A stretch of DNA of 64,000 bases, taken from the NCBI GenBank assembly GCA_028691955.1, contig JAQUYH010000002.1, forward strand, positions 99,223 through 163,222. The letters are read 5' to 3'. This document shows positions 16,670 through 24,404 of the stretch, piece by piece. Under the pieces are notes generated by a model that was not told the origin of the DNA, did not search any database, and saw nothing but the letters and a program-made list of their open reading frames with translations. The stretch comes from Bacilli bacterium. GTDB lineage: Bacteria > Bacillota_I > Bacilli_A > RF39 > UBA660. Made by a program: the position numbers and the translations under genes. Position 1 is the stretch's first letter; the number at the start of each line of letters is the position of its first letter.

Positions 16670-18412
16670 TTAATTTTTATCTCTTAACTTAATATGAACT
16701 TCTCTTAATTGAGACTCATTTACCTCATTAGGAGCTCCCATCATCAAATCTGCTCCAGAAGCACTCATTGGAAAAGCAATAGTCTCACGAATATTTTCTT
16801 CATCTAAAAGCATCATAAGCATTCTATCAATTCCTGGAGCCATTCCAGCATGAGGAGGAGCTCCATAACTAAACGCCGTATACAATCCTTTAAACCTTTC
16901 CTTTAAGACAGCTTCACTATAACCAGCAATTTCAAAAGCCTTCTTCATAATATTTAAATCATGATTCCTTACAGCACCACTAGCCATTTCAATACCATTA
17001 CAAACAAAATCATATTGATAAGCAACAACATCTTTTGGATTTAAACTAAGTCCTTCCATACCACCTTTAGGCATACTAAATGGATTATGAGTAAAATCAT
17101 ATCCTTCTGTTTCTTCATTATACTCAAACATAGGAAAATCATTTACAATACAAAACTCAAACTTGTTTTTATCTAACAAATCAAGTCTTTTACCTAATTC
17201 AACTCTAATTTGTCCAGCAAGCTTAGCTGCACTATTCCTATGAGCAATAAAAAACAAAACACTACCAACTTTTAAATCAGCTTTTTTAATCAAATCGTTT
17301 CGTTCATAATCACTTAAGAACTTATCAATAGGCCCTTTAAAGCTCATATCATCTTCTACAGTAACATAACCAATTCCAGGCATCCCAATACTTTTAGAAA
17401 AATCAACCAAATCATTAAACCAAGAATTAGACTTACTGGCAATCCCATCAACCTTTATACCTTTAACACAAACACCTCTAAAAGGCTTAAATTCTGTTTC
17501 AGAAAACTCATCCGTTAAATCAATTATTTCCAATGGATTTCTTAAATCGGGTTTATCAGTTCCAAACCTATCTATAGCTTCCTTATAAGTTAATCTCACA
17601 AAAGGCTTAGAACTAACTTCCTTACTAGAGAACTCCTTAAAAGTATCATAAAAAATATCTTCACCAACACTTAATACATCTTCTTCTGTAGCAAAACTCA
17701 TTTCCAAATCTAATTGATAAAACTCTCCATAAATTCTATCACTTCTAGCATCTTCATCACGAAAACAAGGAGCAATTTGAAAATACTTATCAAATCCACC
17801 AATCATCAATAACTGCTTAAACTGTTGAGGAGCTTGTGGTAAAGCATAAAACTTACCATGAAACTTTCTAGATGGAACAATAAAATCTCTTGCTCCTTCT
17901 GGAGATGAAGCAGTTAAAATAGGTGTTTGAATTTCAATAAAATCATCATTCACCATCTTGTTTCGCAAATAACCAATAACTTTATTTCTAAATAAGACAT
18001 TATCTTTTACCTTAGGATTTCTTAAGTCCAAATAACGATACTTTAATCTAACATCTTCAGACACCTCTCTAGATGTCATCACTTCAAAAGGTAAAACATG
18101 ATTAGCCAAACTAAGTACTTCAATTTTACTTACTAAAACTTCAATCTCACCACTTTTAAGCCTCGGATTAAAATCATCCTCACCTCTTTTTCTAATAATA
18201 CCATCTAAAGTAATACTAGACTCTCTTGTAATACCATCAAAAATACTATTATCATTACTTACTGTTTGAACAACACCAAATTGATCTCTTACATCAACAA
18301 AAATAATACCTCCGTGGTCACGAATATTTTCAACCCAACCACATATTTTAACACTTTTGCCAACATCACTATTAGATAGCTTACCAGCATAACAATCTCT
18401 ATACTTATTCAC
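16670..18412 (-). CDS. aspS: Aspartyl-tRNA synthetase
   Basis: A 580-aa cytoplasmic class II synthetase that charges tRNA with aspartate. It has the N-terminal OB-fold anticodon domain (1-110, GKSVKICGWVENIRDHGG), motif 2 FRDEDARSDR (about 219), the bacterial GAD insertion (about 290-410) and motif 3 GIDRMLMMLLDEENIRE near the end. The length fits the bacterial type. The start is GTG directly after the gatB stop, with AAAGGATG as ribosome site. It is co-transcribed with gatCAB, so it may be non-discriminating and make Asp-tRNA(Asn) for the amidotransferase; an AsnRS is also encoded nearby. Confidence 0.97.
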   Translation of the reverse strand: MNKYRDCYAGKLSNSDVGKSVKICGWVENIRDHGGIIFVDVRDQFGVVQTVSNDNSIFDGITRESSITLDGIIRKRGEDDFNPRLKSGEIEVLVSKIEVLSLANHVLPFEVMTSREVSEDVRLKYRYLDLRNPKVKDNVLFRNKVIGYLRNKMVNDDFIEIQTPILTASSPEGARDFIVPSRKFHGKFYALPQAPQQFKQLLMIGGFDKYFQIAPCFRDEDARSDRIYGEFYQLDLEMSFATEEDVLSVGEDIFYDTFKEFSSKEVSSKPFVRLTYKEAIDRFGTDKPDLRNPLEIIDLTDEFSETEFKPFRGVCVKGIKVDGIASKSNSWFNDLVDFSKSIGMPGIGYVTVEDDMSFKGPIDKFLSDYERNDLIKKADLKVGSVLFFIAHRNSAAKLAGQIRVELGKRLDLLDKNKFEFCIVNDFPMFEYNEETEGYDFTHNPFSMPKGGMEGLSLNPKDVVAYQYDFVCNGIEMASGAVRNHDLNIMKKAFEIAGYSEAVLKERFKGLYTAFSYGAPPHAGMAPGIDRMLMMLLDEENIRETIAFPMSASGADLMMGAPNEVNESQLREVHIKLRDKN

Positions 18413-19834
18413 TTACTTCATCCTTTCTAAACATTCCTTAATAAGCTTTAAAGCTAACTTAGGATCAGCCTGCTTATTAGTAAGTGCCATTACCTTACCA
18501 ACAAAAAAGTTAGCAACATACTCTTTACCAGATAAATACTCTTTTACTTGTTCTTCATTTTCACTAATTGCTTTTTCCACATAACTAATCAAAACATCTT
18601 CACTAGTAATTTGTTTCAAATTAAATTCCTTTACTATTTCTAAAGGATCTTTTTTAATCTCCATAGATTCATATAAAATCTTCTTCCCAAGAGCTAAAGA
18701 TAACTCATCTTGATTAACTAAATTAATAATACCAGCTAACATACTAGGCCTAATATACATTTCATCAATACTAATTTCTAACTTATTTAAAGAACCTAAA
18801 ATAACTGTAATCATCCAATTATTAATACTCTCTTTATCACTAACCAAAGATACAACCTCATCATAATAATCCGATATATCTTTATCTTTAGCTAAAATAG
18901 AAGCATCATAAAATGATATACCATTACTTAAATATCTCTTAAGTCTGTCATACTGTAACTCAGGAATTTCTTTTTTAACCTCTAAAACATAATCATCACT
19001 AATCTTAACAGGAGCTAGATTTGGTTCAATAAAATACTTATAGTCTACAGCATCTACCTTTTCTCTCATCGAATAAGTTTTACCATCTTCATCAATTCTT
19101 CTTGTCTCTTGCTTTACCTTCTCACCTTTATCTAATATTTCACTTTGTCTTTTAATCTCATATTCAATAGAGGCTCTAACACTATTAAAAGCATTAATAT
19201 TTTTCATTTCAACTTTTGTTCCAAGTGTAGTAGCATTAACATTCATTAAAGAAATATTAACGTCACACCTCATTTGACCTTTATCACTTTTAGCTTCACT
19301 TACCTCAGTAAATAAAAACATTCCTCTTAAATACTCCAAAAATGCAATAGCTTCATCCGCACTATATATACAAGGCTCTGTTACAATTTCAATTAAAGGA
19401 ACACCAGAGCGATTATAATCAATCAAAGAATAATTAGAAAAGTGCTCCAAAGAAGCCGTATCTTCTTCTAAATGAATTTGATGAATCATTACTTCCTTTT
19501 CTTCCTCACCAACAAAAAATCTAACAATACCATTTTTACCAAATGGTTTAGTTACTTGTGTTATCTGATATCCTTTAGGTAAATCAGGATAATAATAATT
19601 TTTCCTATCAAAAATTATATCATCAGGAATAGAACAATTTAAAGTTAGAGCCATTTTTAAAGCTTTATGACATGCTTCCTTATTAACAACAGGCAAAATA
19701 CCAGGCAAACCTAAATCAACAGGAGCAACATGAATATTAGGCATAGATGAATAAGTATTAGTAGAACTTGAAAAATTCTTAGATTCTGTTTTTAATTCAC
19801 AATGAACCTCTAACCCAATTACAACCTTATACAT
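18413..19834 (-). CDS. gatB: Asp/Glu-tRNA amidotransferase subunit B
   Basis: A 473-aa subunit of the GatCAB complex, which converts Glu-tRNA(Gln) and, in some bacteria, Asp-tRNA(Asn) to the amide forms. The family start VIGLEVHCELKT and the conserved blocks GLPGILPVVN, FDRKNYYYPDLPKGYQIT and DYNRSGVPLIEIVT are present, followed by the C-terminal helical and YqeY-like tail that binds tRNA. The ATG at 19834 is preferred over the GTG at 19843 because AGGTGA lies 5 nt before it. It overlaps the end of gatA. Confidence 0.97.
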   Translation of the reverse strand: MYKVVIGLEVHCELKTESKNFSSSTNTYSSMPNIHVAPVDLGLPGILPVVNKEACHKALKMALTLNCSIPDDIIFDRKNYYYPDLPKGYQITQVTKPFGKNGIVRFFVGEEEKEVMIHQIHLEEDTASLEHFSNYSLIDYNRSGVPLIEIVTEPCIYSADEAIAFLEYLRGMFLFTEVSEAKSDKGQMRCDVNISLMNVNATTLGTKVEMKNINAFNSVRASIEYEIKRQSEILDKGEKVKQETRRIDEDGKTYSMREKVDAVDYKYFIEPNLAPVKISDDYVLEVKKEIPELQYDRLKRYLSNGISFYDASILAKDKDISDYYDEVVSLVSDKESINNWMITVILGSLNKLEISIDEMYIRPSMLAGIINLVNQDELSLALGKKILYESMEIKKDPLEIVKEFNLKQITSEDVLISYVEKAISENEEQVKEYLSGKEYVANFFVGKVMALTNKQADPKLALKLIKECLERMK

Positions 19835-21287
19835 TTTTATCACCTGCTATCATTCCCTTATATCCTAAAACTTCTTCTATTTTGTTAGCCATATTTAAAA
19901 CAACATCATCTTCCATAACTCTACCGGTTATATTAACAGCAATTGGCATATTAGATATAATCCCAGAGGGAATAGTAATACTAGGAAATCCACCAAAATT
20001 ACCAATCGCTAAATGATTTTCTAAAATCAAATAAGATGAAGATAATCTATCACTAGACTCACCAAACTTAGGAGCGATAGATCCCGATGCTGGCATAATT
20101 AATCCATCATATTTTTCAAATAAAGAATTAATTTTATCCACGATAATTCTTCTAACACGGCTAGCATTTAAAAATAATTTCTCTTGATTTTCCTTTTGTA
20201 AAACATAACTTCCAATTACAAATCTTCTTTTGATAAGCTCAGAAAAACCTTTAGTTCTAGCATCAAACATAATCTCTTCAATGCTAGAGCCTTCTCCTCT
20301 TACACCAAAAGAAATACCTGTTAAATTAGAATTATTACTAGTAGCCTCTGCACAAGATATAGTCATATACGCTGGATATATAGCATTCAAAACATTTTTA
20401 TCAATAGAAACTTCTTCCACAGTAAAACCTATCTCTCTACACTTTTCCACCACTTTATTAAAATTATCTAAAACATTTATTAACATTTCATTCTTTTCCA
20501 CATAACTATCAATATTACAAGCCTCTTTTATATAAAATAATTTTCTACCTTTAACACTTTTACCAATTAAATCAGCATATACCCTATCATCATTATCTAA
20601 AGAAGTCATATCCAATTCATCTTTTCCCTTAAGCACATCAGTTACAATAGTAGCATCACGCACGCAACGAGACAATATCCCAACATGATCTAAACTAGAA
20701 GCAAAAGCAAATAACCCATATCTAGAAATTCTTCCATACGTTGGTTTAAATCCAACTATCCCACCATATGCAGCCGGTTTCCTAACAGAGTCCCCAGTAT
20801 CACTACCAATAGCAAAAGGAACAACACCCAAGGCAACACTAGCTGCGCTTCCACAAGATGATCCACCTATTAATCTAGTTTTATCCCATGGATTACTAGT
20901 AGGACCAGTATGCCCTGTAGTTCCAGTTCCCCCCATAGCAAGCTCATCTAATACTGTTTTTCCAAGTAACACAGCACCAGCTTCTTTTAACTTTTTATAA
21001 ACAGTAGCATCATATACAGGAATATAATTTTTTAAAATATTAGATGAAGCCGTTGTAAGTATTCCACTAGTTGAAAAATTATCCTTAATAGCATACGGAA
21101 TATTAGTTAATAAAGTATCTTTCTTCCCACTCATCTTATACTTTTCCACCATAGTAACAAAACTATTATATTCTTCTTGATACTCTTTAGCTAAACTTAA
21201 AGATTCATTAAAAACTTCTTCACCACTTATTTCATGATTATCTAAAAATTTCCTTAAATCATCTATTAACATTCTTTTATATTCCAT
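19827..21287 (-). CDS. gatA: Asp/Glu-tRNA amidotransferase subunit A
   Basis: A 486-aa amidase subunit that releases ammonia from glutamine for GatB. The Ser-cis-Ser-Lys site is visible: Lys in YAIKDNFST (about 67-76), the Gly/Ser-rich block GGSSCGSAASV and the nucleophile Ser in GSDTGDSVRKPAAYGG. The usual GSDTGGS has D in place of one Gly, a substitution I believe also occurs in other Firmicutes. The start overlaps the gatC stop by one base. Confidence 0.97.
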   Translation of the reverse strand: MEYKRMLIDDLRKFLDNHEISGEEVFNESLSLAKEYQEEYNSFVTMVEKYKMSGKKDTLLTNIPYAIKDNFSTSGILTTASSNILKNYIPVYDATVYKKLKEAGAVLLGKTVLDELAMGGTGTTGHTGPTSNPWDKTRLIGGSSCGSAASVALGVVPFAIGSDTGDSVRKPAAYGGIVGFKPTYGRISRYGLFAFASSLDHVGILSRCVRDATIVTDVLKGKDELDMTSLDNDDRVYADLIGKSVKGRKLFYIKEACNIDSYVEKNEMLINVLDNFNKVVEKCREIGFTVEEVSIDKNVLNAIYPAYMTISCAEATSNNSNLTGISFGVRGEGSSIEEIMFDARTKGFSELIKRRFVIGSYVLQKENQEKLFLNASRVRRIIVDKINSLFEKYDGLIMPASGSIAPKFGESSDRLSSSYLILENHLAIGNFGGFPSITIPSGIISNMPIAVNITGRVMEDDVVLNMANKIEEVLGYKGMIAGDKNV

Positions 21288-21577
21288 TATTCCACCACCT
21301 TAGGTACTTTGACTTGATCACTTACTTGATGTCTAGTATTACTTAAAACTTCATCAACTGTTAATTCCTCTTTAACAACATCATCTCGTAGCTTTGCTTT
21401 ATAAGTTATAAAAGGAAACATCATAGGTTCAACTTCACTTATCCCATCAATTCTATCAATCAAATCCATTTGTTTTAGAATAATATCAAACTCATCCTGT
21501 AAAGTTTTATACTCCTCATCATTCATTTTAAACATTAATTTTTCAGCATACTTTTCTAAATCTTTTTTCTCAATCAT
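21287..21577 (-). CDS. gatC: Asp/Glu-tRNA amidotransferase subunit C
   Basis: A 96-aa helper subunit that wraps GatA and stabilises the GatCAB complex. It starts MIEKKDLEKYAEKLMFK and has the family blocks LDEFDIILKQMDLI-like helices and a C-terminal RDDVV...VSDQVKVPKVVE tail. The ATG at 21577 is preceded by GGAGG with a 4-nt spacer; an upstream in-frame start is less likely. It is the first gene behind the T-box at 21594-21808. Confidence 0.95.
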   Translation of the reverse strand: MIEKKDLEKYAEKLMFKMNDEEYKTLQDEFDIILKQMDLIDRIDGISEVEPMMFPFITYKAKLRDDVVKEELTVDEVLSNTRHQVSDQVKVPKVVE

Positions 21578-21593
21578 AAATCCTCCAATTAAC

Positions 21594-21808
21594 AAAAAAA
21601 GTTATGAACATTAAGGGGCGAAATCCGCGGTACCACCCTTATTATCATAACTGATATCTCTAATTATTAACGGTCATTAACCGGTAAATCCTACTACAAA
21701 TTTCAGAAATACATTCCGTGGTGTTTTTCTAAAAAAACTATATGCTAGTTCCCACCAACCTAGCTCTCTACAATACAGTATCTTTTTATACTTTTCCACA
21801 TCATAACT
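21594..21808 (-). promoter_or_regulatory. T-box leader (Asn specifier) of gatCAB-aspS
   Basis: On the minus strand the T-box sequence GGGTGGTACCGCGG (625-638 of 21 kb) lies in an antiterminator/terminator region ending in AGTTATGA...TCATAACT and a T-run (21594-21600). Stem I contains an AGTA/GAA loop-E-like pattern, and the specifier AAC (21723-21725) is followed by A and the CCAC arm that pairs with GTGG. It therefore senses uncharged tRNA-Asn. It begins directly after the asnS stop, so read-through from asnS would also pass this switch. Confidence 0.88.
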
Positions 21809-23185
21809 TTAAAACTCTAAATTTCTTGGTGTTCTTGGATATGGTATAACATCACGAATATTTTCAACACCAGTTAAATATATTAATAATCTCTCAAAAC
21901 CCATGCCAAATCCAGAATGAACACAACCACCATATTTTCTTAAATTTAAATACCAATACAAATCATCAGTACTTATATGCATATCTTGCATTCTTTTATA
22001 TAACTTATCATAGTCTTCTTCTCTTTGACTACCACCCATTAATTCACCAGCTCCAGGAACCAACAAATCAACTGCAGCAACTGTTTCATTATCACTATTA
22101 GCCTTCATATAAAAAGCTTTAATATCTTTTGGCCAGTCTGTAACAAATACAGGTGCATTAAAATATACATCCGTTAAATACTTTTCATGCTCCTTAGCTA
22201 TATCTTCCCCATATTGTGGCTCATTTTCAAACTTAACTGAAGCCTTCTTTAAAATATCAATTACTTCCTTATGAGAAACTCTAACAGCCTTATTATCAAT
22301 TAACTTATTTAATTTTTCAACTAAAGATTTATCCACAAACTTATTAAAGAATTCAATTTCTAAAGAACACTTATCCATAACATACTTAACAACATATTTA
22401 AGCATCTCTTCTTCTATATTCATTAAACCATTTAAATCACAAAAAGCAATCTCTGGCTCAATCATCCAAAATTCAGATGCATGTGTTTTTGTATTAGAAT
22501 TTTCCGCCCTAAAAGTTGGCCCAAATGTATAAGTCTTTTTATAAGCTAAAGCAAAAGTTTCAGCCTGTAATTGCCCTGATACAGTTAAAGAAGAAGCTTT
22601 TCCAAAAAAATCCTTATCATAATCAATTTTACCTTCTTTAGCAATTCTATTTAAATCTAAGGTAGTAACTTGAAACATCTCTCCTGCACCTTCACAATCA
22701 CTTCCTGTAATTATAGGCGCATGGAAATATACATATCCTCTTTCCTGAAAATAACTATGAATTGCAAAAGCAGCTACACTTCTAACTCTAAAAACAGCTT
22801 GAAACAAATTAACTCTAGGTCTTAAATAAGCTTGTTCTCTTAAAAACTCATTAGTGTGTCTTTTAGGTTGCATAGGATAGTCTTCTGGACAGTCTCCTAA
22901 TAATACAGTTTCAAATACTTTAAGTTCAAAATCTTGCTCGCTACCAGCAGAAGCACTAATAACGCCTTTTGCTCTAATAGCAGATCCTACTCTATATTTA
23001 GATATATCTTCGAATAAAGATAATTTATCATCATAAAATAACTGCATATGCTTAAAATAAGTTCCGTCAGAGAAATCAATAAAGCCAAACTCCTTTTGCT
23101 TACGGTGATTTCTAATCCATCCTTCTACTTCAACTTCTTTTCCCATCAAATCATCTAAATTTTCATAAATAAATTTAACATCCAT
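21809..23185 (-). CDS. asnS: Asparaginyl-tRNA synthetase
   Basis: A 458-aa class II synthetase that charges tRNA-Asn directly. It has an N-terminal OB fold (VEVEGWIRNHRKQKEFGFI), motif 2 FRAENSNTKTHASEF and motif 3 GFGMGFERLLIYLTG, typical of AsnRS rather than AspRS. The start MDVKF at 23185 has GGAGGG 7 nt before it. It lies behind its own T-box. Its presence together with a gatCAB-aspS operon means that two routes to Asn-tRNA(Asn) may exist. Confidence 0.95.
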   Translation of the reverse strand: MDVKFIYENLDDLMGKEVEVEGWIRNHRKQKEFGFIDFSDGTYFKHMQLFYDDKLSLFEDISKYRVGSAIRAKGVISASAGSEQDFELKVFETVLLGDCPEDYPMQPKRHTNEFLREQAYLRPRVNLFQAVFRVRSVAAFAIHSYFQERGYVYFHAPIITGSDCEGAGEMFQVTTLDLNRIAKEGKIDYDKDFFGKASSLTVSGQLQAETFALAYKKTYTFGPTFRAENSNTKTHASEFWMIEPEIAFCDLNGLMNIEEEMLKYVVKYVMDKCSLEIEFFNKFVDKSLVEKLNKLIDNKAVRVSHKEVIDILKKASVKFENEPQYGEDIAKEHEKYLTDVYFNAPVFVTDWPKDIKAFYMKANSDNETVAAVDLLVPGAGELMGGSQREEDYDKLYKRMQDMHISTDDLYWYLNLRKYGGCVHSGFGMGFERLLIYLTGVENIRDVIPYPRTPRNLEF

Positions 23186-23204
23186 ACAATATCCCTCCAA
23201 TAAA

Positions 23205-23400
23205 TAAAAAAGTTATGAATATTAAGGGGCGAGAACTCGCGGTGCCACCCTTATTATCATAACTGATATCTCATAAGCTTTAACGGACTTGCCCGATTAA
23301 TAATAACTCCATGACTGTTTTTCATAATTAATTTCATACCAGTTTCCACAACCACTAGCTTTCTTTAATAAAATTAACAATTACTCTTTCATTTCTTCGT
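23205..23400 (-). promoter_or_regulatory. T-box leader (Asn specifier) of asnS
   Basis: The T-box motif GGGTGGCACCGCGAG (about 23236-23250) and a terminator with AGTTATGA/TCATAACT and six T are visible on the minus strand. The specifier reads AAC (23317-23319), followed by A. The 3' half is nearly the same as in the gatC leader, so the two switches are likely duplicates. Confidence 0.88.
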
Positions 23401-23410
23401 TTGTATTTAT

Positions 23411-23439
23411 AATATATAAGATATTTCTAAATTTGTCAA
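23411..23439 (-). promoter_or_regulatory. Promoter of the asnS T-box transcript
   Basis: TTGACA, 17 nt and TATATT on the minus strand, just upstream of T-box stem I. Confidence 0.7.
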
Positions 23440-23481
23440 TCATTTTTACACATCAAGGCATAAAAAAAAGAATAATTATTT

Positions 23482-23510
23482 AAAAAATGAACTAGAAAAA
23501 TCTAATTCAT
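23482..23510 (-). terminator. Terminator of the nrd-trxB operon
   Basis: The minus-strand stem ATGAATTAGA/TCTAGTTCAT with loop TTTT is followed by TTTTTT and overlaps the trxB stop codon. Confidence 0.75.
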
Positions 23511-24403
23511 TTACAAGTATCTAAATATCTAATTGCTTCCATTGCTGAAATAGTACCATCATTAGCTGCAGTAGTTAACTGGCGGTACTTCTTAGTACGA
23601 CAATCACCAGCTACAAATATACCATCAACATTAGTCTTACAGTCATCCGATAAAATATAATTATATTTATCTAGATCTATAAAATTGCTGGCTAATTCAC
23701 TTTGAGGAACTAAACCAATAGATATAAACATGCCATCCAATTTAATTTCTCTTTCTTCCGTATTTTTAATAACAATGCCTTCTAAAAATTCATCACCAAT
23801 TAATCTGGTTACAACAGAAGAACAAATAACCTCAACATTATCCTTATTGCTTAATTGTCTCTTTAAAGATAACTCGCAAGTTAAATCATCTAAATTTTGA
23901 ATAACATACACTTTCCTACATATATCAGATAAAGCATTAACATTCACTATAGCCGAATTACCTCCACCAATAACTGCAACTACCTTATCTTTATAAAAAG
24001 CACCATCACATGCTACACAAAAATGAAGCCCATTTCCTATTAGATTTTCTTCATTCTCTAATCCTAATAATCTATATTTAGCGCCTGTTGCTAATATAAT
24101 ACTCTTACATTCATATGTATTATCATCAGTTATTACTTTTTTAATATCTCCTTTTTCAATTTTTAAAACATCTTCAATTTCAACATCAATATTCAAGTTT
24201 TCAACTTGTTCATAAATATTATTAGATAACTCTGATCCAGATATTGATTTATATCCGGGAAAATTCTCCACTAAAGGAGAGGAGGCTATTTGTCCTCCTA
24301 TCGTATCACGCTCTAAAATTAATACTTTCTTACCTGCTCTTGCTAAGTAAATCGCTGAAGTCATCCCAGCTATCCCACAACCAACAATTACAACATCATG
24401 CAT
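23507..24403 (-). CDS. trxB: Thioredoxin reductase
   Basis: A 298-aa FAD/NADPH enzyme that reduces thioredoxin-type proteins. The FAD site is VGCGIAGMTSAIYLARAG, the redox pair is CVAC (in HFCVACDGAFY), the NADPH site is VIGGGNSA and the C-terminal FAD motif is VAGDCRTKKYRQL. The CxxC is CVAC rather than the common CATC. It begins one base after the stop of the NrdD-glutaredoxin fusion, so its partner is probably that domain, giving NADPH to TrxB to NrdD electron flow. Confidence 0.93.
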   Translation of the reverse strand: MHDVVIVGCGIAGMTSAIYLARAGKKVLILERDTIGGQIASSPLVENFPGYKSISGSELSNNIYEQVENLNIDVEIEDVLKIEKGDIKKVITDDNTYECKSIILATGAKYRLLGLENEENLIGNGLHFCVACDGAFYKDKVVAVIGGGNSAIVNVNALSDICRKVYVIQNLDDLTCELSLKRQLSNKDNVEVICSSVVTRLIGDEFLEGIVIKNTEEREIKLDGMFISIGLVPQSELASNFIDLDKYNYILSDDCKTNVDGIFVAGDCRTKKYRQLTTAANDGTISAMEAIRYLDTCK

Positions 24404-24404
24404 A

